This document shows, piece by piece, positions 1 through 9,742 of a stretch of DNA of 42,036 nucleotides. The stretch comes from Terriglobia bacterium. Its GTDB lineage: Bacteria > Acidobacteriota > Terriglobia > UBA7540. The notes beneath the pieces were generated by a model. It worked only from the letters and a program-made list of their open reading frames with translations. It did no database searches and was not told where the DNA came from. Each line of letters opens with the position of its first letter. The first letter of the stretch is position 1. The DNA lies in NCBI GenBank assembly GCA_030037755.1, contig JASHQD010000211.1, positions 1 through 42,036 on the forward strand, read 5' to 3'. The position numbers and the translations under genes are program-made.

Positions 1-2
1 GG

Positions 3-1244
3 GCGAACCAGTTGCCCGGCCGGCACTTTCTGCCGATCGACTACAACATTCACGGGGCCGAGAAAGACAAGCCGGAAGTCCGCAGCGTGATTCATCTGCA
101 CGGCGCCAAGGCTCCGCCCGATTCGGACGGTTACCCGGAAGATTGGTACGAGCCTGGCAAATCGAAGGTCTACTTCTACCCGAACAACCAGGACGCCGCG
201 ATGCTCTGGTATCACGATCATGCGATCGGGATCAACCGGCTCAACATCTACGCGGGCTTGCTCGGCGCGTTTGTCATTCGCGATCCCATGGAAGACGCTC
301 TCAACCTGCCAAGCGGCAAATGCGAGATTCCGCTGATCCTCTGCGACCGGCTTCTCTACCCGGACGGCCAGCTTAACTACCCGGTTTCGCCGAACCCCGA
401 TTCGCCGTGGGTTCCCGAGGTGTTCGGGAACGCGTTTCTGGTGAATGGCGCGTTGTTCCCATATCTCGACGTTGAGCAGCGCAAGTACCGGTTCCGCGTG
501 CTCAACGGATCGAACGGACGCTTCTATCACCTGTCGCTTTCGAACGGCCAGACCTTTCACCAAATCGGCACCGACCAGGGATTGTTGGCAGCACCCGTCG
601 AACTCAGGATCCTGCAACTTGCGCCGGGCGAGCGCGCGGACATCGTGGTCGACTTTGCCGGACGCGCGAACGAGAGGATCGTTTTGAAGAACGACATATT
701 GGGCCTGATGCAGTTCCGTATCGCGCCCCGCGCTGCAAGCGATCCCTCGTCGATTCCCGCCGCTCTGCGGCCGGTGGACAAGCTGCTCGAATCCGACGCG
801 GTTCAGAAGCGCGACTTGTCGCTCGACGAAACGCGGGACTTCTACGGCAACTCGTACATCATGCTGCTGAACGGAGTCCACTGGAGCATGCCGATTACGG
901 AGAAACCCGTCGCAAAGAGCGTGGAAGTGTGGAATCTCATCAACACCACCGACGACGCCCATCCGATTCACCTGCACCTGGTGCGTTTCCAGATTCTCGA
1001 TCGCAGACCCTTCGAGGTTTTCACGTACACAACGACCCGCACGCTGAAATATCGGGGCCCGGCCGTACCTCCCGAACCCGGCGAGATGGGATGGAAAGAC
1101 ACGGTGCGGGCCTACCCCGGAATGGTCACACGTATCATCGCGCGCTTTGAAGGCTACACCGGGCGATACGTCTGGCACTGCCACGTCCTCGAGCACGAGG
1201 ATAACGAGATGATGCGGCCCTACGAGGTTCTTGCCGCGCCTTAG
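3..1244 (+). CDS. multicopper oxidase (CotA/bilirubin oxidase-like), 5' truncated by window edge
   Basis: Cu-ligand motifs HLHG, WYHDHAIG, HPIHLHLVRF and WHCHVLEHEDNEMM; frame open to the window start. Confidence 0.9.
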   Translation, partial: ANQLPGRHFLPIDYNIHGAEKDKPEVRSVIHLHGAKAPPDSDGYPEDWYEPGKSKVYFYPNNQDAAMLWYHDHAIGINRLNIYAGLLGAFVIRDPMEDALNLPSGKCEIPLILCDRLLYPDGQLNYPVSPNPDSPWVPEVFGNAFLVNGALFPYLDVEQRKYRFRVLNGSNGRFYHLSLSNGQTFHQIGTDQGLLAAPVELRILQLAPGERADIVVDFAGRANERIVLKNDILGLMQFRIAPRAASDPSSIPAALRPVDKLLESDAVQKRDLSLDETRDFYGNSYIMLLNGVHWSMPITEKPVAKSVEVWNLINTTDDAHPIHLHLVRFQILDRRPFEVFTYTTTRTLKYRGPAVPPEPGEMGWKDTVRAYPGMVTRIIARFEGYTGRYVWHCHVLEHEDNEMMRPYEVLAAP

Positions 1245-1582
1245 TCGCAGGTTCGATTCGACCTGCCCCAAGACAGCTTCGACCGTTGCCGGTTTTGAGC
1301 TGCCGTGCGACGGCGGGCACGACATTTTGTGACACCAGCATGACCAGCAGCGAATTACAGGAGCGCTCATGTATCGTTTTGCTGGAACCAGCCCTGCCAA
1401 CGCCTTAGCAAGGTGCTAGGATGCAATCAACCTTGGTAAACGCTCCCCTGTCTTCCCGGACAGCTCCCGCGTCGCTATCCGAGTTCAAATTCAATACCTT
1501 GCGGCCTGAACAGGCGCTTCGGGACTTTGGAACGACCATTGCCCTTGTCAGAAGCGGGACATCGACAAAGGAGACCCGCGTT

Positions 1583-3298
1583 ATGAAACAGTCGATTGGA
1601 AACTTTCTGATTCGCCGGCTCGAAGAGGCAGGCATTCGGCACATCTTCGGTGTGCCGGGCGATTACAGCCTCGGGCTCATGCAACAGCTCGAGGACCGGG
1701 GTGAACCCGCCTGGATTGGAAACTGCAACGAACTCAACGCTTCGTACGCGACCGATGCGTACGCACGAATCAACGGTCTCGGCGCGATGGCTGTGACGTA
1801 CGGTGTTGGAGCTCTGAGCGCGATGAACGGCATCGCTGGCGCATACAGCGAGCGTGTTCCCGTGATCTTGATTTGTGGCTCAATTCCACTGCGAGCCGTT
1901 CAGCGTGGAGATCTGATGCACCACACGCTCATCGACCCGGAAAAAGGCAACCTCCTTCGTATGTTCGCCGAGGTGACCGCGGCCCAGTCGCGACTCACTC
2001 CGGAGAATGCCGTGGCTGAGATCGATCGGCTCATTCTTACGGCGTGGCGCCAAAAGCTCCCCGTCTACCTGGAAGTCCCTTCCGACATCCCTTATCTCGA
2101 GGTCGACGTACCCGAACTTCCGCTCAAACTCGAAATGCCACCGAGCGAGCCGGAAACGCTGAAAGCCTGCGCCGGGATGATTCTGGAGAGACTGAATGCC
2201 GCCAAGTCGCCCGCGTTTCTACTCGATCTCGACGCCATGCGCTTCGGCGTCTCCGGGCAGATCATGGGACTCGCCGAACGATTCCACATGCAGGTTGCGA
2301 CGCTGAACTGTGCCAAAGGCGCCGTCCCTGAGAGTTCCCCTCAACTGGTTGGGACCTACGTTGGTGGTGTTGCAAGCGCGCCCGCAACCCGCGAGGCCAT
2401 TGAAGGAAGCGATTGTCTGCTCACGGTTGGTTATCGGCGCGTCGAAACGACGACAGGTTTCTTCACCGACAAACTGCCCGCTTCTACGATTCACTTGAGG
2501 TCCAGCTCCGTCGATACGGCAGTCAAGAATTATCAGGGGGTGTATCTCGCGGAGCTCCTGCAGTCTGTCATTGACGCGTCTTCCAATGTCGCGACGATGA
2601 AACAGCCGGCGCGTGCGTCGAAACGACCGACCTTTGTTCCCTCCAGCGATCCCCTCACGGAAGACGCATATTGGAAGGCGATTCAGGGTTTTCTGCGTCC
2701 TGGAGACGTGATCGTCGTGGAAGATGGAGCTTCGAGCAATGGCATGGGACGGCTCACGCTGCCCGACGACTCCACTTATATCACCGGGGCTTATGTCTGG
2801 TGTTCGATCGGCTATGCGACGGGTGCGCTGCTCGGAGCCAGTCTCGCAACGCCGGGACGGCGTCATATCCTGCTGACCGGAGAAGGATCGCTCCAGATGA
2901 CGGTGCAAGAGCTCTCCACCGTCATGCGATGTGATCTTAAGCCTCTGATTTTCGTGATCAACAACGCGGGATACACGGTGGAAAGAGCCGTTCTGGGTAA
3001 GGACGCCAGGTACAACGACGTCGCGAACTGGCGGTACTCGGAATTGCCGAATGTGTTCAGTCGTGACAAGAAGGCGGAAACCTACGTCGTAAACACCGGC
3101 AACGAACTGCAGCAGGTCCTGGATTCTCCGCATGCGGGCATGGTCTTCGTGGAAGCTGTCATGGACAAGTACGATGCACCCATCGACTTGATCGTCGGTG
3201 GTCATGCACTCGCCGATTCCGATTACGGAGTGCCCGGACCACAATCAGTACCGAATTCGCAAATCCCAGTGCCAAAGCGCGCGGCCTCGTCGCACTAG
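1583..3298 (+). CDS. thiamine-pyrophosphate-dependent 2-oxoacid decarboxylase (pyruvate/indolepyruvate decarboxylase-like)
   Basis: N-term MKQSIGNFLIRRLEEAGIRHIFGVPGDYSLGLM and C-terminal TPP-binding GEGSLQMTVQELSTV...NNAGYTVE; GGAG upstream of ATG 1583 (ORF track start 1421 is probably too long). Confidence 0.88.
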   Translation: MKQSIGNFLIRRLEEAGIRHIFGVPGDYSLGLMQQLEDRGEPAWIGNCNELNASYATDAYARINGLGAMAVTYGVGALSAMNGIAGAYSERVPVILICGSIPLRAVQRGDLMHHTLIDPEKGNLLRMFAEVTAAQSRLTPENAVAEIDRLILTAWRQKLPVYLEVPSDIPYLEVDVPELPLKLEMPPSEPETLKACAGMILERLNAAKSPAFLLDLDAMRFGVSGQIMGLAERFHMQVATLNCAKGAVPESSPQLVGTYVGGVASAPATREAIEGSDCLLTVGYRRVETTTGFFTDKLPASTIHLRSSSVDTAVKNYQGVYLAELLQSVIDASSNVATMKQPARASKRPTFVPSSDPLTEDAYWKAIQGFLRPGDVIVVEDGASSNGMGRLTLPDDSTYITGAYVWCSIGYATGALLGASLATPGRRHILLTGEGSLQMTVQELSTVMRCDLKPLIFVINNAGYTVERAVLGKDARYNDVANWRYSELPNVFSRDKKAETYVVNTGNELQQVLDSPHAGMVFVEAVMDKYDAPIDLIVGGHALADSDYGVPGPQSVPNSQIPVPKRAASSH

Positions 3299-3400
3299 CA
3301 CGAGATCGTGAGTGCCAACGCCATTGACGATCGCCAATCTGCGGGCAGGCGTGATGTATAATCGTGGATTCAGGCCCGTTCCTGAATCCCTGGCACTGAA

Positions 3401-5284
3401 ATGAAGCTCTCTCGCAGACTCTTCCTCGGATCCTCCACCGTCGCGCTCAGTTCCCGCCTGGCCGAAGCGCTGGCAACGCCTCTTTGGAAGTGGCCGAGCA
3501 GCCTCGCGCTCGACGCATCCGAGAAGCCCGCTGCGCAAGCCGGGGCGGGTTCGTCTGCGCCGGTCACCTTTGTCGATGTGGCCAAGGAAGCCGGCATCAT
3601 GGTCACCAACGTCTGGGGCGGCGTGGAGCACAAGGACTACATCGTCGAGGCCAAGGGCAGCGGGCTTGCCTTCTTCGATTACGACATGGACGGTTGGCTC
3701 GACATCTACCTGACCAACGGTTCGAGGTTCAACACCCAATGGCCGGCCGATCAGCAACCCACCTCGCATTTGTTCAAGAACAATCGCGACGGCACGTTCA
3801 CCGACGTCACCGAAAAATCCGGTCTGGGCGTATTCGGCTGGCAGACCGGCGTCTGCGTGGGCGACTACGATAACGACGGTTGGGACGATCTGTTCTGCGG
3901 CTTCTGGGGCCACAACATTTTATTCCACAACAACGGCGACGGGACGTTTACGGACGTCACCAGGAAGGCCGGCCTTTGGGAGGATTTTGACGCCGGGCAC
4001 CCGGTCCGCTGGGCCTCCGGCTGCACCTGGCTCGATTACGATCGCGACGGCCACCTGGATCTTTTTGTCTCGAACTATATCATCTTCAACAAGGACACAA
4101 CCCCGGCACCCGGCAAGTCCGCGTTTTGCCAGTGGAAGGGAATCTCGGTCATGTGCGGCCCGCGCGGTCTGCCGGGCGGCTCGAATCTTCTTTACCACAA
4201 CAACGGCGACGGCACCTTCACCGACGTGTCCGAGAAAGCCGGCATCCTGAAGCCCGGACCGCGCTATGCCATCACGGCGGTCTCCTACGATTTCGATAAC
4301 GATGGCTGGCCCGACATTTACGTGGCGGTTGACTCCGAGGCCAGCATTCTGTACAAGAACAATCACAACGGCACGTTCACCGACGTCGCGGTGATGGCCG
4401 GCTGCGCGTATAACGAAGACGGCCAGGAGCAGGCCGGCATGGGCGTGGGCGTGGCCGATTACGACTGCGACGGCTGGTTCGACATCTTCAAGACGAATTT
4501 CTCCGACGACACCTCCGACCTCTATCACAACAACGGCGACGGCACTTTCAGCGACGTCACCTTCGCCGCCGGTGTCGGCCAGAATACGCAGTTCGTCGGC
4601 TGGGGCTGCGGATTTCTCGACTACGACAACGACGGCTGGGCCGACATCATGCAGATCAACGGCCATGTGTATCCCGAGGTGGACAAGACCCCGGATCTGG
4701 GCACGCATTTCAAAGAGGCGCGGATCCTTTACCACAACCTCGGCAATGGAAAATTCAAGGACGTTTCCGCCGAGTCGGGGCCCGGCATCGTAGAGCGATT
4801 TTCCAGCCGCGGCGCCGCCTTTGGTGACTATGACAACGATGGCGACATCGACGTTCTGGTCCTGAACATGAACGATCCGCCTTCGCTGCTCCGCAATGAC
4901 GGCGGTAATCGCAAAAACTGGATCAAGATCAAGCTGGTGGGGACAGTTTGCAATCGCACAGCGATCGGCGCGCGCGTGCGGGTGCTCACCGGCAAGCACG
5001 TCCAGATGGATGAAGTCCACTGCGGCACCAGCGTGATGTCGCAGAGCGATCTGCGGCTCCACTTCGGCCTGGGCGCCGCCACGGTGGTCGATGCGATTGA
5101 GGTGAAGTGGCCAACCACGCAGAAGGTGGAAAGCTTCACGCGCGTGGAGCCCAATCAGATTCTGACCATCAAGGAAGGCTCGGGAATTGTGGCGCCGGAG
5201 AGCGCCGTGCAGAAGCCGATCCTGAAACCTGAAACCCCGGTCAAAACTCGCGCACAAGCCCGGTCAGCTCGGCGAGAGTCCTGA
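3401..5284 (+). CDS. FG-GAP/VCBS repeat protein with ASPIC/UnbV C-terminal domain (CRTAC1-like), exported
   Basis: repeated DYDNDGWxD and YHNNGDGTFTDVT motifs; C-term SDLRLHFGLGAATVVDAIEVKWP; twin-Arg-like N-term MKLSRRLFLGSS. Confidence 0.9.
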   Translation: MKLSRRLFLGSSTVALSSRLAEALATPLWKWPSSLALDASEKPAAQAGAGSSAPVTFVDVAKEAGIMVTNVWGGVEHKDYIVEAKGSGLAFFDYDMDGWLDIYLTNGSRFNTQWPADQQPTSHLFKNNRDGTFTDVTEKSGLGVFGWQTGVCVGDYDNDGWDDLFCGFWGHNILFHNNGDGTFTDVTRKAGLWEDFDAGHPVRWASGCTWLDYDRDGHLDLFVSNYIIFNKDTTPAPGKSAFCQWKGISVMCGPRGLPGGSNLLYHNNGDGTFTDVSEKAGILKPGPRYAITAVSYDFDNDGWPDIYVAVDSEASILYKNNHNGTFTDVAVMAGCAYNEDGQEQAGMGVGVADYDCDGWFDIFKTNFSDDTSDLYHNNGDGTFSDVTFAAGVGQNTQFVGWGCGFLDYDNDGWADIMQINGHVYPEVDKTPDLGTHFKEARILYHNLGNGKFKDVSAESGPGIVERFSSRGAAFGDYDNDGDIDVLVLNMNDPPSLLRNDGGNRKNWIKIKLVGTVCNRTAIGARVRVLTGKHVQMDEVHCGTSVMSQSDLRLHFGLGAATVVDAIEVKWPTTQKVESFTRVEPNQILTIKEGSGIVAPESAVQKPILKPETPVKTRAQARSARRES

Positions 5285-5945
5285 TGCGGCGGCAATCGAC
5301 GGAATCGTCGTAGCAGCCGAAGCGATCGATCAGCACTCCGCGAATTCCCGCCTGCTTTGCTCCTCCGACATCCGTGGCATAGGTATCGCCGATGAATATC
5401 GCCTCATCCGCTGCGACACCCGCCTGGTCGAGGGCCATCTTGAAGATCGCCGGGTCGGGCTTTTCGACGCCGACCACGGCGGAATCAAGAATGAATCGGA
5501 AGTAGCGCGCAAGCCCGGCGCGTGTCAGTTGCTCGGCGATGGTTCCGATCGAGTTCGAGATCACGCCCAGGATGTAACCCGCCGTGCTGAGCGATTCGAG
5601 CGCCGGCTCGGTCTCGGGAAACACCCGCGACCAGAAGCGGATATCGCGAAATCGCTCCACGATCTGCTCGGTCATCGTCCCGTGCTGATCGAGCGGCACC
5701 TTGAGCCGGTCAAGCAGCGCGTGCAGGTATTCCATCCAGTACATCCGATCCACCTGGGGCGGCAGCTCGGTGCCGAGCTTCGGCCAGAGCCACGTGTCCA
5801 GCTTTTTCTTGCCTTCGCGCTCCGACGCCGCGAAATCCTCGACCGTCGCGGGATATCCGCTCGCAGTCAGCTCCGCTGCGAGTTCATCCACGCGCGGGTA
5901 GAGCAGGGTATTTCCGGCGTCAAAGAACACAGCGCGAAGAGGCAT
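5241..5945 (-). CDS. HAD-superfamily hydrolase (YjjG-like)
   Basis: MPLRAVFFDAGNTLLYP motif I, GVISNS motif II, KPDPAIF motif III, IFIGDTYATDVGGAKQAGI motif IV. Confidence 0.88.
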   Translation of the reverse strand: MPLRAVFFDAGNTLLYPRVDELAAELTASGYPATVEDFAASEREGKKKLDTWLWPKLGTELPPQVDRMYWMEYLHALLDRLKVPLDQHGTMTEQIVERFRDIRFWSRVFPETEPALESLSTAGYILGVISNSIGTIAEQLTRAGLARYFRFILDSAVVGVEKPDPAIFKMALDQAGVAADEAIFIGDTYATDVGGAKQAGIRGVLIDRFGCYDDSVDCRRIRTLAELTGLVREF

Positions 5946-5970
5946 GTTGCGGTTGATCCTCAGCAGGTAG

Positions 5971-6046
5971 TGGCACAGACACTCTTGCCTGTGCTGTGAG
6001 TAAGAGATTGCTATCCGTTGGGCACAGGCGAGAGTGCCTGTGCCCC
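5971..6046. repeat. REP-like family B inverted pair
   Basis: TGGCACAGACACTCTTGCCTGTGCTG ... GGGCACAGGCGAGAGTGCCTGTGCCCC. Confidence 0.85.
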
Positions 6047-7042
6047 TTGGGCCGCCCGCTGATTTTCGGGCAGAAACGCCGCTTGGATCGCATTCGCGGC
6101 GAGCGCGGCGATTTCATCCCGTGTGAGCGCGAAATGTTCAGCCGCAATGAGCATTTCGCGCTCGATGCTGGTCGCGAACATACCGGGATCATCGGAACCG
6201 AGCACGACGGGCACGCCCGCTTCGAGAAACCGGCGCAGCGGATGATCCTCGATGCGCTGGATCGTTCCGGTCGCAAGATTGCTTGTAAGACAGACTTCGA
6301 CCGGCACGCGCCGCGCGGCGAGTAAATGCAGCGTATCAGTATCGCGGCCGGCGCTGGTCCCATGCCCGATGCGTTCAGCGCCCAGCAACTCGATAGCGTC
6401 GCGGACACTCTCCGGACCGCAAGCCTCGCCCGCGTGCGCGGTCACGTGCAGGCCGAGATCGCGCGCCTCGCGATAGACGTCGACAAAGAGCCGCGCCGGA
6501 CCGCGCTCCTCATCGCCGCCGATTCCGAACGCGACCACGCCGTGGTCGCGATAGCGTGATGCGTGCAGCATCACGGCGCGGGCGTGATCCACGCCGAATT
6601 GGCGGATGGCGTCGAAAATCCACACGACGCGCACGCCCAGCCGCCCCGAAGCTTCATCGGCCGCGCCCTTCACCGCCTCGAAGATCGCGTCGAGCGGCTG
6701 CTTTTTCCACAAGACCACGCCCGCGGACAGTGTCAGTTCGGCGTAGCGCACATTCTCAGCGTACAGCGATTCGATCAACCGCGTGGTGGCGAGCGCGTAA
6801 TCGTCCGGAGTCTCGAGCAGAAGCGAGAGCAGCTTGAAGGCGTTGAGAAAATCCGTGAACTTGGGATAGCAAAAGCTCTCACGCTCACGATCCCGGATCC
6901 ACTGCTCCGTATCTTCAAGCAGACGGCCTCTGCGGCGCGCCATTTCGCGCAGCGTATCCGGCTGAATGCTGCCCTCGAGATGCAGGTGCAGCTCAACTTT
7001 GGGCAATCGATGAATGAAGGCGGAATCGGACGTCGCGGACAT
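6011..7042 (-). CDS. add: adenosine deaminase family protein
   Basis: LPKVELHLHLEGSI, VTAHAGEACGPESVRDAIELLGAERIGHGT, PVVLGSDDPGMF. Confidence 0.9.
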   Translation of the reverse strand: MSATSDSAFIHRLPKVELHLHLEGSIQPDTLREMARRRGRLLEDTEQWIRDRERESFCYPKFTDFLNAFKLLSLLLETPDDYALATTRLIESLYAENVRYAELTLSAGVVLWKKQPLDAIFEAVKGAADEASGRLGVRVVWIFDAIRQFGVDHARAVMLHASRYRDHGVVAFGIGGDEERGPARLFVDVYREARDLGLHVTAHAGEACGPESVRDAIELLGAERIGHGTSAGRDTDTLHLLAARRVPVEVCLTSNLATGTIQRIEDHPLRRFLEAGVPVVLGSDDPGMFATSIEREMLIAAEHFALTRDEIAALAANAIQAAFLPENQRAAQGAQALSPVPNG

Positions 7043-7045
7043 GCG

Positions 7046-7954
7046 TCAGTGCGAGGGAAGCGCGGGCTCGCCGGCGTTCAGCCAGGCGGTGTACCAGTAG
7101 GAACCCGCGTCGTGCGCGGCGGCGTTCACTTCCTGCATCGCCGTTGGACCGATTTGCGTGTAAAAGCGGTCGAAATACTCGTCGGTGTAATCGCTGAGGC
7201 CCGCGCGCGACATCCAGTCGGCCCACAGGATCCGGTCAACCCAGGTGTTCGCTTCGAGCACCATGCTGAAGCCGTACGCGGTGGGATCGTCGACCTTGCC
7301 CGCGATGGCGGCGCGAAACATGAAGAAGTTCGTGTAGCGGTCGATCAGGCTGGTTCCCCAGCGCACGGAGAGCCCTTGCTGCTCGGTCAACTGGCCGTCG
7401 TAATTCTGCGTGGTGCTGAGCGGGTCATGCGCGTCCGCGACGTAGTTCGCAAGCACCGCGGCGTCGAGCTTGGCATCGTCCCACTTCTGTTCTTTGAAAT
7501 CATTCGTCAGGCGCAGACTGTACTCGCCGATTCTCCAGGGCAGGATGCCGTTGCGGCTCAGTCGCCGTCCGCCGAATTTCTCCACGGCCTCCTTGTAGGA
7601 ATAGGGCAGGTCGATGTAGGGAAAAAGCCCGTACTTGTCGAGGTAGATGAAGTGACGGTAGCGCTCGTAAGGATCTTTTTTGATCCAGTCCTCGGGATCG
7701 TTGGCGTGATCGACGATGAAGCTGCGGTTCGCCTCAAAGAACGGCCGCATCGCGGGAGGTGTGGTCGAGACCGCCCAGTTGTTCACCAAGCGATGCGCGC
7801 CCGGTCCCCACGCGTAGACCCGTGTCGCGGCCGCCAGGACGGACAGCAGACCGAGCGTCGCGGCGAAGCTAAGGAACCCTGGCAGCCAGCGCGAAAAGCT
7901 GCATCCGAATCCGGGATTCGATCCGTCACGAGAGTGGTCCGGCCGCTTGCTCAT
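7046..7954 (-). CDS. S1/P1 nuclease / zinc-dependent phospholipase C-like protein
   Basis: WGPGAHRLVNNWAV N-terminal metal-binding motif after a hydrophobic leader; VADAHDPLSTTQNYDG. Confidence 0.65.
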   Translation of the reverse strand: MSKRPDHSRDGSNPGFGCSFSRWLPGFLSFAATLGLLSVLAAATRVYAWGPGAHRLVNNWAVSTTPPAMRPFFEANRSFIVDHANDPEDWIKKDPYERYRHFIYLDKYGLFPYIDLPYSYKEAVEKFGGRRLSRNGILPWRIGEYSLRLTNDFKEQKWDDAKLDAAVLANYVADAHDPLSTTQNYDGQLTEQQGLSVRWGTSLIDRYTNFFMFRAAIAGKVDDPTAYGFSMVLEANTWVDRILWADWMSRAGLSDYTDEYFDRFYTQIGPTAMQEVNAAAHDAGSYWYTAWLNAGEPALPSH

Positions 7955-9486
7955 AGGGCTCGCTCGCTTGTCACAGCGGCGGGCTCATGTGCCTTGGAGA
8001 ACTCGCTGTGAAAGCGGCTATATCCAAGATAAATCACCAAGCCCACAATGAGCCAGATGAGAAAGCGCAGCCAGGTTTCGATCGGCAGGCTGGCCATCAG
8101 GATCAGGCAGCACACGATGGCTGCGATCGGCAGCGCCGGAACCCACGGCACGCGAAATCCGCGGCGGCGATCCGGCTGCTTGTAGCGCAGCACCAGAACT
8201 CCGAGCGCCACCAGAATAAAGGCGAACAAGGTACCGATGTTGGAAAGTTCCGCCAACGTTCCGATATCGAAAAAGCCCGACGGGATGGCGACCACCAGTC
8301 CCGCGATCCACGTGCTCACATGCGGCGTACGAAAGCGCGGATGGACTTTCGAGAAGACACGCGGCAGCAAGCCGTCGCGCGACATTGAAAACCAGACGCG
8401 CGCCTGCCCGAGCTGGTAAACCAGCAGCGAGCTGATCATCCCGGTCAGAGCTCCGATGGTGACCCAGCGCTCGACGTTGGTCAGGCCGATCGCCTGGAGC
8501 GCATTCGCCACCGGCGCGGCATTGTCCAACGTCCGCCAGTTTTGGACCCCGGTCAGCACGATCGCCACCGCGCAGTACAGGATCGCGCAGACGATCAGCG
8601 ACGCGATGATGCCGAAGGGAACGTCCTTTTGTGGGTTCTTGGTCTCCTCAGCGCATGTCGAGACCGAGTCGAATCCGATGTAGGTGAAGAATACAATCGC
8701 GCCGCCCGTCAGTACGCCCTGCCAGCCGTTGGGCATGAATGGCCGCCAGTTCGCCGGATGAACGTACCTGGAGGCAAAGACAATGAAGATCAGAATGGCC
8801 AAGATCTTCACGCCGACCATGACATTATTGGTCCGCGCGCTCTCACGGATTCCACGCACCAAAATCACGGTGAGCACCATCACGATGAGGAATCCGGGCA
8901 CATTGAAGTAGGAGCCGGTGCGCTGCAACGAGTCGTTGAAGACAGGATTGGCGATGCTGTCGGGAATCTTGAGGCCAATACCGGCAAGCAGGCTGTCGAT
9001 GTAAGCGGAGAAACCGACGGCCACGGCCATGTTGCTGACCGCGTACTCGAGAATGAGATCCCAGCCGATGATCCAGGCTACGATCTCGCCCAGCGTGGCG
9101 TAGGAATAAGTGTAGGCGCTCCCGGCGATGGGGATCATCGACGCGAGTTCCGCATAGCACAAGCCCGCCAGGGCACATGCTACGGCCACGAGAAAGAAGG
9201 ACAGCGAAATGGCCGGACCGGCGCCGATGCGGCCGGCGGTGCCCACGGTATGTCCGCCGTGAATCAACCAGAGGAACAGCGGCGCCTTCAGGACAGACGG
9301 GAACTGCATTGTGGTTCCCGCCGCCGCCGTGCCGGTCAGCACGAAGATGCCGGTGCCGATGATGGCGCCGATGCCGAGCGCCGTCAGCGACCACGGTCCG
9401 AGCGTCTTGCGCAGGCAGTGCGCGGGATTTTCCGCCTCCGCCAGCAGGCGGTCGATGCTCTTGGTCGCGAGAAGTTGACTGCCCAA
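7951..9486 (-). CDS. APC-family amino acid permease (cationic amino acid transporter-like)
   Basis: LTALGIGAIIGTGIFVLTGTAA, multi-TM, FFTYIGFDSVSTCAEETKNPQKDVPFGI. Confidence 0.92.
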   Translation of the reverse strand: MGSQLLATKSIDRLLAEAENPAHCLRKTLGPWSLTALGIGAIIGTGIFVLTGTAAAGTTMQFPSVLKAPLFLWLIHGGHTVGTAGRIGAGPAISLSFFLVAVACALAGLCYAELASMIPIAGSAYTYSYATLGEIVAWIIGWDLILEYAVSNMAVAVGFSAYIDSLLAGIGLKIPDSIANPVFNDSLQRTGSYFNVPGFLIVMVLTVILVRGIRESARTNNVMVGVKILAILIFIVFASRYVHPANWRPFMPNGWQGVLTGGAIVFFTYIGFDSVSTCAEETKNPQKDVPFGIIASLIVCAILYCAVAIVLTGVQNWRTLDNAAPVANALQAIGLTNVERWVTIGALTGMISSLLVYQLGQARVWFSMSRDGLLPRVFSKVHPRFRTPHVSTWIAGLVVAIPSGFFDIGTLAELSNIGTLFAFILVALGVLVLRYKQPDRRRGFRVPWVPALPIAAIVCCLILMASLPIETWLRFLIWLIVGLVIYLGYSRFHSEFSKAHEPAAVTSERAL

Positions 9487-9499
9487 TCGGCTCCTTCGG

Positions 9500-9655
9500 C
9501 TACCGCTTCGCCGGTCCGCCCGGACCGCGCTTCTTGACCTTCGGCTTGTGCGAGCCGCGCGGATCGGTGCGCTTCGGCTTGGGCGCCCGCTTCTTGCGCG
9601 CGGCCCGCTTCAGTTCCTTGCGTTCAGCTTTGTTCGTGACTTTTCGAGTGTCCAT
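9500..9655 (-). CDS. very basic 51-aa small protein
   Basis: Translation MDTRKVTNKAERKELKRAARKKRAPKPKRTDPRGSHKPKVKKRGPGGPAKR*; AAGGACG Shine-Dalgarno ~6 nt before ATG; below the ORF track cutoff. Confidence 0.6.
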   Translation of the reverse strand: MDTRKVTNKAERKELKRAARKKRAPKPKRTDPRGSHKPKVKKRGPGGPAKR

Positions 9656-9742
9656 GCATCGTCCTTAGATAGCATTTTTGCTGTGGCGCGAAACAGAGCG
9701 TAGATCATACAGCCAATTACCATTCGCCGTCCTCTTTACAAG

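Noticed and set aside
3920-5257. Long minus-strand ORF (445 aa) opposite the FG-GAP gene
   Set aside because: Antisense shadow of a repetitive GC-rich coding sequence; the + strand has clear domain motifs.
5241-5284. Overlap of convergent FG-GAP and HAD genes as a regulatory antisense feature
   Set aside because: A 44-bp convergent tail overlap is ordinary in compact genomes.
6563-8011. 482-aa + strand ORF and other long ORFs opposite add, permease, uvrD, aroC and comEC
   Set aside because: Antisense artefacts of high-GC codon bias; the opposite strand has recognised families.
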